A stretch of DNA of 64,000 nt from Streptococcus salivarius (GCF_009738225.1 NZ_CP018188.1:62001-126000), one strand, 5' to 3'. Counted from the first letter of the stretch, positions 37,174-45,023 are shown. The notes: generated from the sequence alone by a model not told the origin. Program-made: numbers and translations.

Positions 37174-37971
37174 ATGAAAATAAAAATTGAATCTGCTTGG
37201 AAAACCCTTTGTGATGCATTCCCCAAGTTAAAGGATAATCCTCTTTACAAGGGTTGGTATATTAGCTATGCGATCCTTGTGACGTTATCTATTTTGACGG
37301 TGGTTGTAGTGAACCATAGGGTTGTCTATGCATTTCCGTTTGATTGGTTTGGTTTGCTTTTTGGAATTATCTTACCTTGGGTTCTTACGACCTTTTATAT
37401 CGTATATCAAGGTGTGGACCATGCCCACCAGTTTACATCGACTAAAGTTGTTCTTGGGTTATTTATGTTACCTGTAATTCTGATTGGTTTTACCTCTAGT
37501 TATAAGAATGAATACAGTTATAGTAATCGTATGGTTACGACGGTTTTTGATCAGGAACTCACGCAACAAAGTTTCCACGCAACAAAGATTACATCAAACC
37601 AGCTTGATTATTTTAAAGAAGATAATATCATTTTTCCTTATAAGAAGAATACAGATTCAGAGATATATGTGTTCTTTCGACCTGATTGCCCTTACTGTCA
37701 AAAATCAATTCCAGTACTCAATAAGAGCTTAACTGAAAAAGAACGAAACAAGATTATCTATGTTAATGTTCTTGACGAAAGTGGTAAGGATTTAGCTAAA
37801 GCTATGGGAGTAGAGAAAGCAGCAACAGCAGTTATCTATCATAAGGATATGACTTCTGGTGGATGGTCCAAACGAATTGAACGAATGGCAGGAGGGAAAC
37901 ATGAAGCACCTCGTCTTGATGAGGATGCTATCCATGATATTGTGTCAGTTGCAAAGGAGGAAACAAAATAA
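37174..37971 (+). CDS. Membrane protein with thioredoxin-like domain (CPYC)
   Basis: A 265-residue protein with about three membrane helices in the first 110 residues, then an external thioredoxin-fold domain with the redox pair Cys172/Cys175 in FFRPDCPYCQKSIPVL. It would form or shuffle disulfides in transfer proteins outside the membrane. It overlaps the next gene by one base (TAATG). Confidence 0.7.
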   Translation: MKIKIESAWKTLCDAFPKLKDNPLYKGWYISYAILVTLSILTVVVVNHRVVYAFPFDWFGLLFGIILPWVLTTFYIVYQGVDHAHQFTSTKVVLGLFMLPVILIGFTSSYKNEYSYSNRMVTTVFDQELTQQSFHATKITSNQLDYFKEDNIIFPYKKNTDSEIYVFFRPDCPYCQKSIPVLNKSLTEKERNKIIYVNVLDESGKDLAKAMGVEKAATAVIYHKDMTSGGWSKRIERMAGGKHEAPRLDEDAIHDIVSVAKEETK

Positions 37972-38603
37972 TGTATTTATCAAAAAAAGATATTTCAGAA
38001 TGGATTGCTAGCCTAAAAGTAGGTGACGAGGTTGCTATCCAAATAACACGAATGGATGGTGTCATAGTTTCTAGTGAGCGTGGCATTGTCGACAAGTGGT
38101 TAGGAAAGAGACTTATAGTTGTTAACGGAAAGCATTTTGTTCCTAGCACTGGTTTGAGACAAAGTAATGCTTTTGTCCCTGGTCAAAAAACAATCGTGGA
38201 ACAACTTTTTCCATTGGATGCTTTGCTTTTAGATGAGGAAGAACTTGCCAAAAGAGACACCATTATTCAAAAGTTGAAAGAGTCTGCAGAACTTCTAGAG
38301 CACGCGCAGACTTATTCTTCATTAGTCGTTTCTAGGGTTCTTCGTAAGCTATCAGTCCTAGACGTTGGTGATGTATATGATCTAAATGAACTACGTTCCT
38401 CTAGTAACACAGAAGACTTAGAAGATAGTGCTTTATTGGATAGACGGAAACTCTCAGAGAAGAAACGTTGTCTAAAGACTCTGGATCGTATGCTTGCCAA
38501 TTTAAGTCAAGATAATACCTTGGGTGCTTTTAAGTTAATCTCTCTTTTGGGAGATGTAGCTTCTGAATTTACTGATGCTGAAAATGAGGTAAGTGAATGT
38601 TAG
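37971..38603 (+). CDS. Hypothetical soluble protein, 210 residues
   Basis: Starts at the overlapping ATG 37971. The N-terminal 70 residues look beta-rich (LKVGDEVAIQITRMDGVIVSSERGIVDKW), like a small SH3/KOW-type barrel. The rest is helical and acidic, with DRRKLSEKKRCLKTLDRMLANL. Not recognised. It is translationally coupled to the thioredoxin gene before and the zinc-binding membrane gene after (7-base overlap). Confidence 0.6.
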   Translation: MYLSKKDISEWIASLKVGDEVAIQITRMDGVIVSSERGIVDKWLGKRLIVVNGKHFVPSTGLRQSNAFVPGQKTIVEQLFPLDALLLDEEELAKRDTIIQKLKESAELLEHAQTYSSLVVSRVLRKLSVLDVGDVYDLNELRSSSNTEDLEDSALLDRRKLSEKKRCLKTLDRMLANLSQDNTLGAFKLISLLGDVASEFTDAENEVSEC

Positions 38604-39289
38604 CCTATGTTATTATGTTTGTAGTTATGTTTGCCATCAAGTGTGTTACTCTTACCTTTGTGAAGAATAAAGAGTCTACAGTAGTCAGTACTTTTCTGAG
38701 TGGCACGAATCAGATTTTTCTTAATACGATTGTCTGGTTTTTACGACTAACAGCCATGTTCCAGTTTTATCTTTTGGTGGTAGACAATAACCTAACTGTT
38801 ACCCCTATAATTGTTGGTTTCATTCTACCTAATGTCTTGTTCTTGTTTAAGGGAATCAAAGCTTCTTTATCGGATTTGCTTGTACGTTGGTTAAAATCAT
38901 TTATTGGTCATAAGTATAGAACATGCCCATTTTGTCATGAATCACATTTATTCTTTCGATACACAGAAGACCGCACAGCTGCTTATTACTATCTCTTGAC
39001 AGAAGAAGATAGTCTTGTGGCCATTGGAGATTTTGATAATAGTGATCATCCTGCACGTTTCTTTTTAAGTAACGATGAATCACATTTTGATGAGCTGGTT
39101 GATACCATGCTACCTTATATGTTGCCTGGAATGGAAGAGGTGGTCTATGTAGGTGGGCGACAACAGCGATTGGCTAGAGAATTGTATTGTGTCGATTGCC
39201 AGGAACGAGTCAGTGAAGATAGTGGGGTACAATTTGGTGAAGTACTTTTAAGTGAGCATAGGCATGAAGATCATAAAGCTCTTGTTTAA
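38597..39289 (+). CDS. Membrane protein with two CxxC pairs
   Basis: A 230-residue protein with several N-terminal helices (VIMFVVMFAIKCVTLTF, FYLLVVDNN, TPIIVGFILPNVLFLF), then a soluble part with CPFCHESH at about 114 and CVDCQER near 204. The spaced CxxC pairs suggest one zinc ribbon split by an insert. It is the last gene of the coupled cluster. Confidence 0.6.
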   Translation: MLAYVIMFVVMFAIKCVTLTFVKNKESTVVSTFLSGTNQIFLNTIVWFLRLTAMFQFYLLVVDNNLTVTPIIVGFILPNVLFLFKGIKASLSDLLVRWLKSFIGHKYRTCPFCHESHLFFRYTEDRTAAYYYLLTEEDSLVAIGDFDNSDHPARFFLSNDESHFDELVDTMLPYMLPGMEEVVYVGGRQQRLARELYCVDCQERVSEDSGVQFGEVLLSEHRHEDHKALV

Positions 39290-39573
39290 TTTATTACCAA
39301 TACTGTACTCTAGCTATGCTGTGTTCGAAATTACTAAAAAAGAACTTAAATGCGTAGCTCCTGCAAGGTACACTAATTTTCCTACATTTCATGCAAGTTT
39401 TTTAGTTAGTGACTAAAAGTGAGAATGTATATTATCGACAAATTTTGGGGGAAATGAACGTATATTTTATTGACAAAAACTTTGACAAAATGTATATTAA
39501 AATTATATATTCAATTTAATATTTACTTGTTAAAATAAGAAAGTCCCTAATTGTATTGAGGAGAGGAGAAAAA
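39290..39573 (+). promoter_or_regulatory. Intergenic region with repeats and a promoter
   Basis: Three copies of a GTATATT word (39427, 39461, 39491) and two TTGACA boxes. The better promoter is TTGACA (39483-39488) with TATATT about 18 bases on. ATG 39574 follows GAGGAGAGGAGAAAAA. A pair of GCAAG/CTTGC words lies near 39363-39400. Confidence 0.4.
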
Positions 39574-39741
39574 ATGAATCTTTGGTTAATATTAATTTTA
39601 CTTGGTGTGGTTGCTGTTATTGGGGGTGGTGTGGCCGCTGCTATTGGCTTTGGAAGACATCAAAAACGTGCTAATGAAAGAGCTATTAGAGAGGCCCTAG
39701 AATTAGCAACTAAAGATAGAACTCAAAGAGAACAAGAATAA
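39574..39741 (+). CDS. Small single-helix membrane protein, 55 residues
   Basis: The product begins MNLWLILILLGVVAVIGGG and ends in a charged helical tail (RANERAIREALELATKDRTQ). An excellent ribosome-binding site decides the start. It stands alone between a promoter and a terminator. Function unknown; the size and topology would also suit a small membrane toxin or regulator. Confidence 0.6.
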   Translation: MNLWLILILLGVVAVIGGGVAAAIGFGRHQKRANERAIREALELATKDRTQREQE

Positions 39742-39756
39742 GAACGAATACATGTA

Positions 39757-39782
39757 AACACTAGCTATGCTGGTGTTTTTTT
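39757..39782 (+). terminator. Terminator of the small membrane gene
   Basis: AAACACTAGC, TAT, GCTGGTGTTT followed by TTTT. Confidence 0.8.
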
Positions 39783-39901
39783 ATACCAGTTTAAGTATCA
39801 AGAAATTTCAAGGAATAAAGATTTTTACGAAATTTTTGCATCTTTTTCAGAGAAATGGATTAGCACGCGCGTGAGAAGTGTCTATTGTAACTTTCAAACA
39901 C

Positions 39902-40062
39902 AAAAAAAACTAGGGCCATCGCCCTAGTTTTAAAGGAGGTTTGTTCACATCTGGGTTTGTAGGAGATTATGATGTGAACTGGATTAGGAGTCTCTATTTC
40001 TATTAGGAGGATTAGAGACTGAACTGAAAGTATTAATTTTCGAGTGTAGTTTCATCGAACTA
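39902..40062 (-). ncRNA. Small RNA with anti-Shine-Dalgarno loops (csRNA-like)
   Basis: A complete minus-strand RNA gene of about 160 bases: consensus promoter, hairpins TGTAGTT/AACTACA, AGTCTCTA/TAGAGACT and GTTCACATC/GATGTGAAC, and terminator ACTAGGGC/GCCCTAGT with seven Ts. The loop of the second stem holds ATCCTCCTAAT, that of the third TAATCTCCTAC, and the single-stranded stretch before the terminator AACCTCCTTT: three CUCCU-type anti-SD sites. Streptococcal csRNAs have the same logic, but no CiaR repeat (TTTAAG pair) is seen. It could repress translation of mRNAs with AGGAGA sites, which are nearly universal on this plasmid. Confidence 0.75.
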
Positions 40063-40069
40063 CAAGAAA

Positions 40070-40098
40070 ATTATATCAGTTTATGAGAATGGATACAA
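40070..40098 (-). promoter_or_regulatory. Promoter of the small RNA
   Basis: Minus strand TTGTAT (40093-40098), exactly 17 bases, TATAAT (40070-40075). Transcription should start near 40062. Confidence 0.8.
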
Positions 40099-40220
40099 TG
40101 GAGTTAAGGGGTGTCACACCCCCTATTATTAGAGAATAACTGACTTAAGGTGTAGTGGTATGTTTTATTGTGTGCTATCCTATAATTAGGCTAATAAATA
40201 ATATGACTAACGAAGGAAAA

Positions 40221-40961
40221 ATGATTATGGTTAGAAGTAAAGAACATGCTTTAGATAGAGACAGAGAATTAATGATTATTCCCAAAGTTATCAATTTTTC
40301 AAGTGAAGACGGTCATGAGTAAAAATTTTTACTGGCAGTAGACGCTTGTAATAGATTTGCTACGGCAATCGATATGAGTAATAGAACGTCACTAGAAGTG
40401 CTAGAACATAGTTACTTGATTGATATTAATGAGTATCCAAATGCGATTGATAAAGTAATTAAGAAGTCACTTATTTTAAAGGAAGCTATGCAATTGTTTC
40501 CAAAGTTGGTAACAGTTTATGAATTTGTAAATAATAGAGCCCTATCTTATGGCTGGAGGTTTGGTTTTCAGAACCAAAAATTTGCAACCTCAGAGATAAA
40601 TTTGGAATTAGTGGGACGTATAAATAAAGAACTAGCTTTACGAAAATCATACCTTAAACGTTTCATATCAAATAGAGAAATTGAGGAAGTAGTGTTTCTT
40701 CAAGATCTTAGAGAGGGCTTAATTGGGGGAACGATTTCTGAAGGAGTTGACCAATTAGGCTTTTATCCATTAGAACCTATTACTTTTGAAGAAGAAATTC
40801 CATTTTATTGGCCAAGATTTATATTATTTGGTCAAAGAGTTCGAAGACTTAAGGCTTATGGTTATCCTCTGATTGAGAATGAGACGACAAACACTTACTT
40901 AGATTTTGTTACTGAAGTACTATCAGTTTATGATGAGGCTACAGGCTCAGACCTTATATAA
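40221..40961 (+). pseudogene. Gene of unknown function interrupted by an in-frame TAA
   Basis: An ATG at 40221 behind CGAAGGAAAA opens a frame of 33 codons (MIMVRSKEHALDRDRELMII...) ending at TAA 40320-40322. The same frame then stays open to 40961. The next ATG, 40374, has no ribosome-binding site. So this looks like one gene of about 246 codons with a nonsense codon, not two genes. The long part contains VEQ-free, helical sequence with no motif I recognise (…IEEVVFLQDLREGLIGG…). Readthrough or a recoded stop cannot be excluded. Confidence 0.55.
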
Positions 40962-41007
40962 AAGATTTAAAGGGTTTTATTTTTATAGTGAACCTTCCAT
41001 TGTAGAG

Positions 41008-41017
41008 TGCTATAATA
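41008..41017 (+). promoter_or_regulatory. Extended -10 promoter
   Basis: GTGCTATAAT (TGnTATAAT), about 100 bases ahead of ATG 41117, with no good -35. The long leader has no obvious structure. Confidence 0.5.
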
Positions 41018-41116
41018 TCAATCGAAGAGAATTGTCTTAATGACATAAAGTATCTAACAGCAATACCTCATTATTTTTCTTCACTTTAGTCTTTTGTTAT
41101 TTAAAGAGGTAGAAAT

Positions 41117-42010
41117 ATGAATTTTGTAGCTAGAATTAACTTGAAAACTGACACACCTTATCGTGAAGAATTAATCGATTTTTGTTTAAAAGGAAAACAA
41201 CAGTATTTGGCTATTGGTTGGAGCCGAATATATGGTGAGGGAGAAGCATTAACTTATTCTGAATTTTATGAACGACTTCGTCAAGAGCCTGGTCGATTAA
41301 ATACTGTGTTGAATATCTTTAAGGATACACATGAAGATAATTTGTTTTGGACACGTGATTTAGATGGTAATTATTGGATATGTAGAGCTAAAGGAGAGGT
41401 GCTTACAAGGTGTGACAAAAGATTAGACATAGGAGCACTTTTACCGATAGATGCTTATAAATTCGGTATGCAAGTGCCAGGACAAATCAAGGCAGCATTT
41501 AACAGAGCTAATGCTGGAACGGCTCAAAAAATTTATGATGCTATTATAGTTGAGTACTCAAAAGCAATTTATAATAAACTATCTCAAACGAATCACTACG
41601 ACGTTGCTCGATTAGAAGGTAGTTTATTGGACAACCTGCCTGATTTTGATTTGGAAGAGCTAGTGATTTCCTATATACAGGTAAAACAAGACTATTATGT
41701 TCTTTCGAATTCTATTGCAAGTAAATCGACGACTATAAAAGTCGAATGCGAGTTTTTATCTAGAGATCCTAAACGGGTGAGAAAGGCAGTTGTTCAAGTA
41801 AAAGGTAGAAAAGCAGAAGCACTTGATGCATTACAATTTACTGATTTTACCCAGAATGGTTATGAAGTGTTCCTCTTTGCACCAGAAGTATTGAATGCTG
41901 ATAAGGTGGATAATATTGTCGTTATTACGCCAAATGAATTAATTGACTTTTACGAGAATTACAAAGTAATACTTCCAGACTCAATCACGCAGTGGGAGAA
42001 TTTATACTAA
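41117..42010 (+). CDS. Possible Mrr-like PD-(D/E)xK nuclease, modification-dependent type
   Basis: A 297-residue protein. The N-terminal half (ARINLKTDTPYREELIDFCL, YLAIGWSRIYGEGE, FWTRDLDGNYWICRAKGE) has the strand pattern of EVE/PUA-like base-reading domains. The C-terminal half contains KVECEFLSRD...RKAVVQVKGRKAEALD, which can be read as the E...QVKG core of a PD-(D/E)xK fold as in Mrr-type enzymes. If right, it would be a single-gene type IV restriction enzyme. Both assignments are by eye and moderate. It lies alone, with its own promoter, in the accessory stretch before the TnpB-like gene. Confidence 0.45.
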   Translation: MNFVARINLKTDTPYREELIDFCLKGKQQYLAIGWSRIYGEGEALTYSEFYERLRQEPGRLNTVLNIFKDTHEDNLFWTRDLDGNYWICRAKGEVLTRCDKRLDIGALLPIDAYKFGMQVPGQIKAAFNRANAGTAQKIYDAIIVEYSKAIYNKLSQTNHYDVARLEGSLLDNLPDFDLEELVISYIQVKQDYYVLSNSIASKSTTIKVECEFLSRDPKRVRKAVVQVKGRKAEALDALQFTDFTQNGYEVFLFAPEVLNADKVDNIVVITPNELIDFYENYKVILPDSITQWENLY

Positions 42011-42152
42011 TTTTACTATTTGTAAATCATCAATTATGAGTAATACTTGAACTCATTTTCTTTGACACATATGGCACTATTAGGTACTTGATGTTAGTAT
42101 GATTTGATAGACATGTTCTGGAAGAATAATATCTAACCAAAGGAGATGTCTA

Positions 42153-42252
42153 AATGTCACAAAAATACACTAAATAATTCAAAGAAACTATTGCTCAATT
42201 GCATGAGTCAGGAAATTCAGTCTCAGAGCTTGTTAAGGATGGGATTGAATAA
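42153..42252 (+). pseudogene. Remnant of an IS3-family OrfA
   Basis: ATGTCACAAAAATACACTAA opens a frame reading SQKYTK, stop, FKETIAQLHESGNSVSELVKDGIE, two stops. It is the N terminus of an IS3/IS150-type OrfA helix-turn-helix protein with nonsense codons. The rest of the element is gone. Confidence 0.65.
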
Positions 42253-42316
42253 TAGCAAGCTCTTTCCTAGGGACGAAGCAACTTGTCTCTAATGATTTAC
42301 AAGGTAAGGAGAACAA

Positions 42317-43045
42317 TTGGAAATAATCAAAGATAACTTGAAGCGTTGTGATGCATTTTATAAAAGTGATTTTTACCAATTTCTAGAGAATCATCACCCA
42401 AACTATATTCCGTATCTATTTGACCACTTATGTGGGGATCCAGATGCTAGAGATGTTAGTTTATACCAAGATTTAAGTAAAAAATTTCAATTATCTGCTA
42501 GAAAAGATCATTTGATAGATTTGGTTGAAGGACGGAAGATTCGACTTGCAGCCGATATAATTTGTGGTAGAAAGCAAATTGCCGATTTTCATAACAATGA
42601 TTATGAAAAGTGGAGAAAAGATTATGAGCTTGTTCGTTCTAATTTAAACCTTCATTTTTTGTGGCCTAAACATAAGGCTCCAACGATCAATACTTATCGC
42701 TACACTAAATATTTAGATAGGATTGATTGTTTACTTTTTGATTTAAAATCTTATTTTAGAGGACAAGAGACTCCGATGATGGCTGCCTATCAAAGTGAAG
42801 AAACATACATTTGGTTAAGGCAGTTTAATAGAGATTTCAAGTACTTTATTGATAAGATGAAGTTACAGGCTTTTGTTAATGACAACTATGATGTTTTAGA
42901 TATCAGTACAGGTCAAACTGAGATTATACGGGATATCATTTCTAGAAAAGAGATATCAGAAACACTAAATCTTTACATGGAAAGTTTGTTAAAGTTAAAT
43001 AGGCAAAATGTCTTTAATAAAGAGTGTCCCCCAATCCAAGATTAA
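42317..43045 (+). CDS. Hypothetical protein resembling the product of 55285-56244
   Basis: A 242-residue protein starting at TTG 42317 behind AAGGAGAACAA, the standard cassette of this plasmid. It shares a region with the 319-residue protein at 55285: LHFLWPKHKAP..RYTKYLDRIDCLLFDLKSYF here against SFIWPTPKKS...SYIEDRVDLTLLEIKHAL there, each followed by an Asp/Trp-rich segment (IWLRQFNRDFKYFIDKM). I recall such proteins as the DUF6994 group. Function unknown; location suggests defence or plasmid maintenance. Confidence 0.55.
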   Translation: MEIIKDNLKRCDAFYKSDFYQFLENHHPNYIPYLFDHLCGDPDARDVSLYQDLSKKFQLSARKDHLIDLVEGRKIRLAADIICGRKQIADFHNNDYEKWRKDYELVRSNLNLHFLWPKHKAPTINTYRYTKYLDRIDCLLFDLKSYFRGQETPMMAAYQSEETYIWLRQFNRDFKYFIDKMKLQAFVNDNYDVLDISTGQTEIIRDIISRKEISETLNLYMESLLKLNRQNVFNKECPPIQD

Positions 43046-43120
43046 TTTGATAATTCAAGAGACAAAAATTTTGCAAATATTGCCGAATTAGAAGATTGAT
43101 AGTTGAGAGGTGGTACTTAA

Positions 43121-43303
43121 GTGAGGTTACATAAATACTTTAGGTTCTTATTATTAGTAGGAAATGTTTTGTCATGGGTGGTCATCTTGATGATAGTATC
43201 GAATAACTCCATCGAAACAAGCAAATTGTCTTTATCCGTGTGTGTGATACTTGTTACTTACTTAATTGGATTGAAAATGAAACAGTATAATGACATACTA
43301 TGA
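43121..43303 (+). CDS. Small two-helix membrane protein
   Basis: Starts at GTG 43121 behind GAGAGGTGGTA. 60 residues with two helices (YFRFLLLVGNVLSWVVILMI and LSVCVILVTYLIGLK). It ends 67 bases before the TnpB-like gene and could be its neighbour in one transcript. Not recognised. Confidence 0.45.
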   Translation: MRLHKYFRFLLLVGNVLSWVVILMIVSNNSIETSKLSLSVCVILVTYLIGLKMKQYNDIL

Positions 43304-43369
43304 TATATTAGGGACTAGGTCTATATAGCAAAATAGCCAGGATAATTTCTTAGAGAAAGGAGTAGGAGA

Positions 43370-44662
43370 GTGTATACTTTAGAGATCCCTTTGAATACCA
43401 AAGGTTATGATGATTTTCTAGCCAAACGTTTTAAATATGGCTACAAGTTAAAACGAGCCGTAACAAATTGGATCAACTGTCAAGAACATCGTCGTGTTAG
43501 TTCAGAGGAATATAAGTCTTTGTCTATACGTACTAAACAGCTAGCAGAGTTAAAGGAAGCCATATCTAAAGAGAAAGACAAGACAAAAAAACTCTCTATG
43601 AAGGAAACTCATAAGGAGCTTTCAGCGACACTTAAAGCTGATTGGATAGCCTTAAATGATAGATTTGGCCTTAATAGTGGTAAATTCATCCGATATAAAG
43701 AATTAGGCCAAGCAACTGCCATGTATAAAAGGTATGCAGAAGAAGGAATAATCCACTGGTCTACTATGGAAATTATTGCTCAGACAGTTAAAGGAGCATA
43801 TCTTCAGCGTCGTAAACAAGGAGAAAGTAGCAACCATGTATCAATTGGTCGCTTAACGAATTTTACGACTTTATGGTACCGTAAATGCAATAACAACGTG
43901 ACTGATGAAGGGGTATTCTTTGAGACTGGGAAAGGCAGAAACGACAAGCTGTTTATCCCTTTTGCTTTTCGCCGAGAACAAGAGATTAAGGTTGCCTATG
44001 CACTAGAATTCCCAAAATTAGCGTTATATGCTATTAAGCGAACTCTTGTTAAGGGAAATATTTGGAAATACAGTATTTTATTAGTTTTTGATGGTGTTCC
44101 TTATGGATTGGACCATGAGCTACCAAATAAAGGAAACGTGGAAATTAAGTTATCTGTTGAGCAGATGGCGATTACAGCTGCGCGTGATAATGAGACTATT
44201 GTTTATGATCTCTCCAATGATTTTGGGTATAGTAAACGGTTGGCGGACTTGGATAGAGCTATAGAAAGTAAGCGTCAAGCCTTAAACCCAGACAACTACG
44301 ATGAAAATGGTGTTCCGAAAAAAGGGAAGAGAGCATGGGTGCAGGACTCAGCCTATAAGAAACTTCTAGACCAAAAACGTTATATCTGGCATAAGGTAAA
44401 ACAAGCACGAAAGAACCGTTTTGGACGGATTGCTAATCAGATCTTGATGTTGGGTGATACCTTTACTCTTTATCAAGAGGACTTCAAATCCTTGCAATCC
44501 CGTAAGGATTATAACCCAGAAGAGATGTCTTGGTTTGACCATCGAAAACAAAAAGGCTTTGAAATTATGTTTAATGCTCCATATGAATTTGTGGCTATTT
44601 TAGAGAATAAACTCTCTTTCAAAGACCTAAAACTGAACAAGATTAAACATAAGAAAAAGTGA
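43370..44662 (+). CDS. TnpB/Cas12-like RNA-guided protein, predicted nuclease-dead
   Basis: A 430-residue protein starting at GTG 43370 behind AGAAAGGAG. It has the order of a TnpB/Cas12f protein: a helical, basic N-terminal half; LFIPFAFRREQEIKVAYAL and NIWKYSILLVFDG strands; a RuvC-I region IKLSVEQMAITAARD; a long helical insert with RAWVQDSAYKKLLDQKRYIW; then RuvC-II LGDTFTLYQEDFKSLQS. The RuvC-I Asp expected in IDxG is replaced by Glu264-Gln-Met. The chain ends about 60 residues after RuvC-II, so RuvC-III and the zinc finger are missing. That fits a programmable binder, not a cutter, as in TldR or Cas12m proteins. Directly downstream come a promoter, a structured RNA and a mini-CRISPR. 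No TnpA is present. Confidence 0.75.
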   Translation: MYTLEIPLNTKGYDDFLAKRFKYGYKLKRAVTNWINCQEHRRVSSEEYKSLSIRTKQLAELKEAISKEKDKTKKLSMKETHKELSATLKADWIALNDRFGLNSGKFIRYKELGQATAMYKRYAEEGIIHWSTMEIIAQTVKGAYLQRRKQGESSNHVSIGRLTNFTTLWYRKCNNNVTDEGVFFETGKGRNDKLFIPFAFRREQEIKVAYALEFPKLALYAIKRTLVKGNIWKYSILLVFDGVPYGLDHELPNKGNVEIKLSVEQMAITAARDNETIVYDLSNDFGYSKRLADLDRAIESKRQALNPDNYDENGVPKKGKRAWVQDSAYKKLLDQKRYIWHKVKQARKNRFGRIANQILMLGDTFTLYQEDFKSLQSRKDYNPEEMSWFDHRKQKGFEIMFNAPYEFVAILENKLSFKDLKLNKIKHKKK

Positions 44663-44685
44663 TATCGGGTTCATTGCTTGATTTC

Positions 44686-44713
44686 TTGCCTCAAATGATA
44701 AATATGTTATAAT
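44686..44713 (+). promoter_or_regulatory. Promoter of the guide-like RNA
   Basis: TTGCCT (44686-44691), 16 bases, TATAAT (44708-44713), 24 bases after the stop of the TnpB-like gene. Confidence 0.7.
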
Positions 44714-44719
44714 GACTAA

Positions 44720-44964
44720 AAGGTTTATTTAGGAACCTTCAAGGTAATTATGAATAACCTTGTAAATACCAGATAGCCTAACCGGAAGCTAAGGCAAGAA
44801 GGTCGGGAGCTGGTCCATGTTGAGGTTTTGTTACTGTTCTATTTGACATGGTACTAAAACTTAGAGGAAGGTTAACCTTTAAAGTACATGGTTTTGTTAC
44901 TGTTCTATTTGATATGGGACTAAAGCATAAAATGTATATCATGCACCTTTTAGGTGTTTTTTTT
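44720..44964 (+). ncRNA. Single-guide-like RNA containing the mini-CRISPR
   Basis: About 245 bases from promoter to a CACCT/AGGTG hairpin with eight Ts (44944-44964). The 5' 100 bases fold into AAGGTT/AACCTT, CAAGGT/ACCTTG and an ACCAG/CTGGT-closed multiloop. Bases 44815-44824 (CCATGTTGAG) can pair over ten positions with the 3' half of the first repeat (44842-44851), like an anti-repeat fused in cis. The spacer then lies 3' of the repeat, as in type V and TnpB guide RNAs. Confidence 0.65.
44825..44926 (+). CRISPR. Mini-CRISPR: two 36-bp repeats, one 30-bp spacer
   Basis: Repeat 1 at 44825-44860 (GTTTTGTTACTG...GGTACTAAAAC), spacer 44861-44890, repeat 2 at 44891-44926 with three changes, all in its 3' third, as usual for a terminal repeat. 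Repeat and spacer lengths are canonical. The repeat has the GTTTT...ATGGTxCxAAAAC frame of streptococcal type II-A repeats (I count 24 of 36 positions shared with the S. pyogenes one from memory), yet no cas9, cas1 or cas2 is in the window. The spacer contains the palindrome AAGGTTAACCTT. Confidence 0.7.
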
Positions 44965-44994
44965 GTTTTACTGTAAGTCACCTTTAATCTAAAG

Positions 44995-45023
44995 TTGCTA
45001 TTTTTTCATGCGTTTGCTATACT
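44995..45023 (+). promoter_or_regulatory. Promoter of leader B and the right operon
   Basis: TTGCTA (44995-45000), 17 bases, TATACT (45018-45023) preceded by TGC, the same extended -10 as leader A. Confidence 0.75.

Noticed and set aside
39574..39741. Annotating the 55-residue membrane protein as an Fst-type toxin
   Set aside because: Length and a long charged tail do not match Fst peptides, and no antisense promoter was found, so it stays hypothetical.
43370..44662. An active IS605/IS607 TnpB transposon
   Set aside because: No TnpA, no recognisable element ends, and the RuvC-I Asp and the RuvC-III/zinc-finger part are absent.
44861..44890. Spacer match within this window
   Set aside because: I compared both strands by eye; only short matches such as TTAGAGG in leader B (about 45450) or GGAAGGTTA near 11916 appear, too short to call a target.
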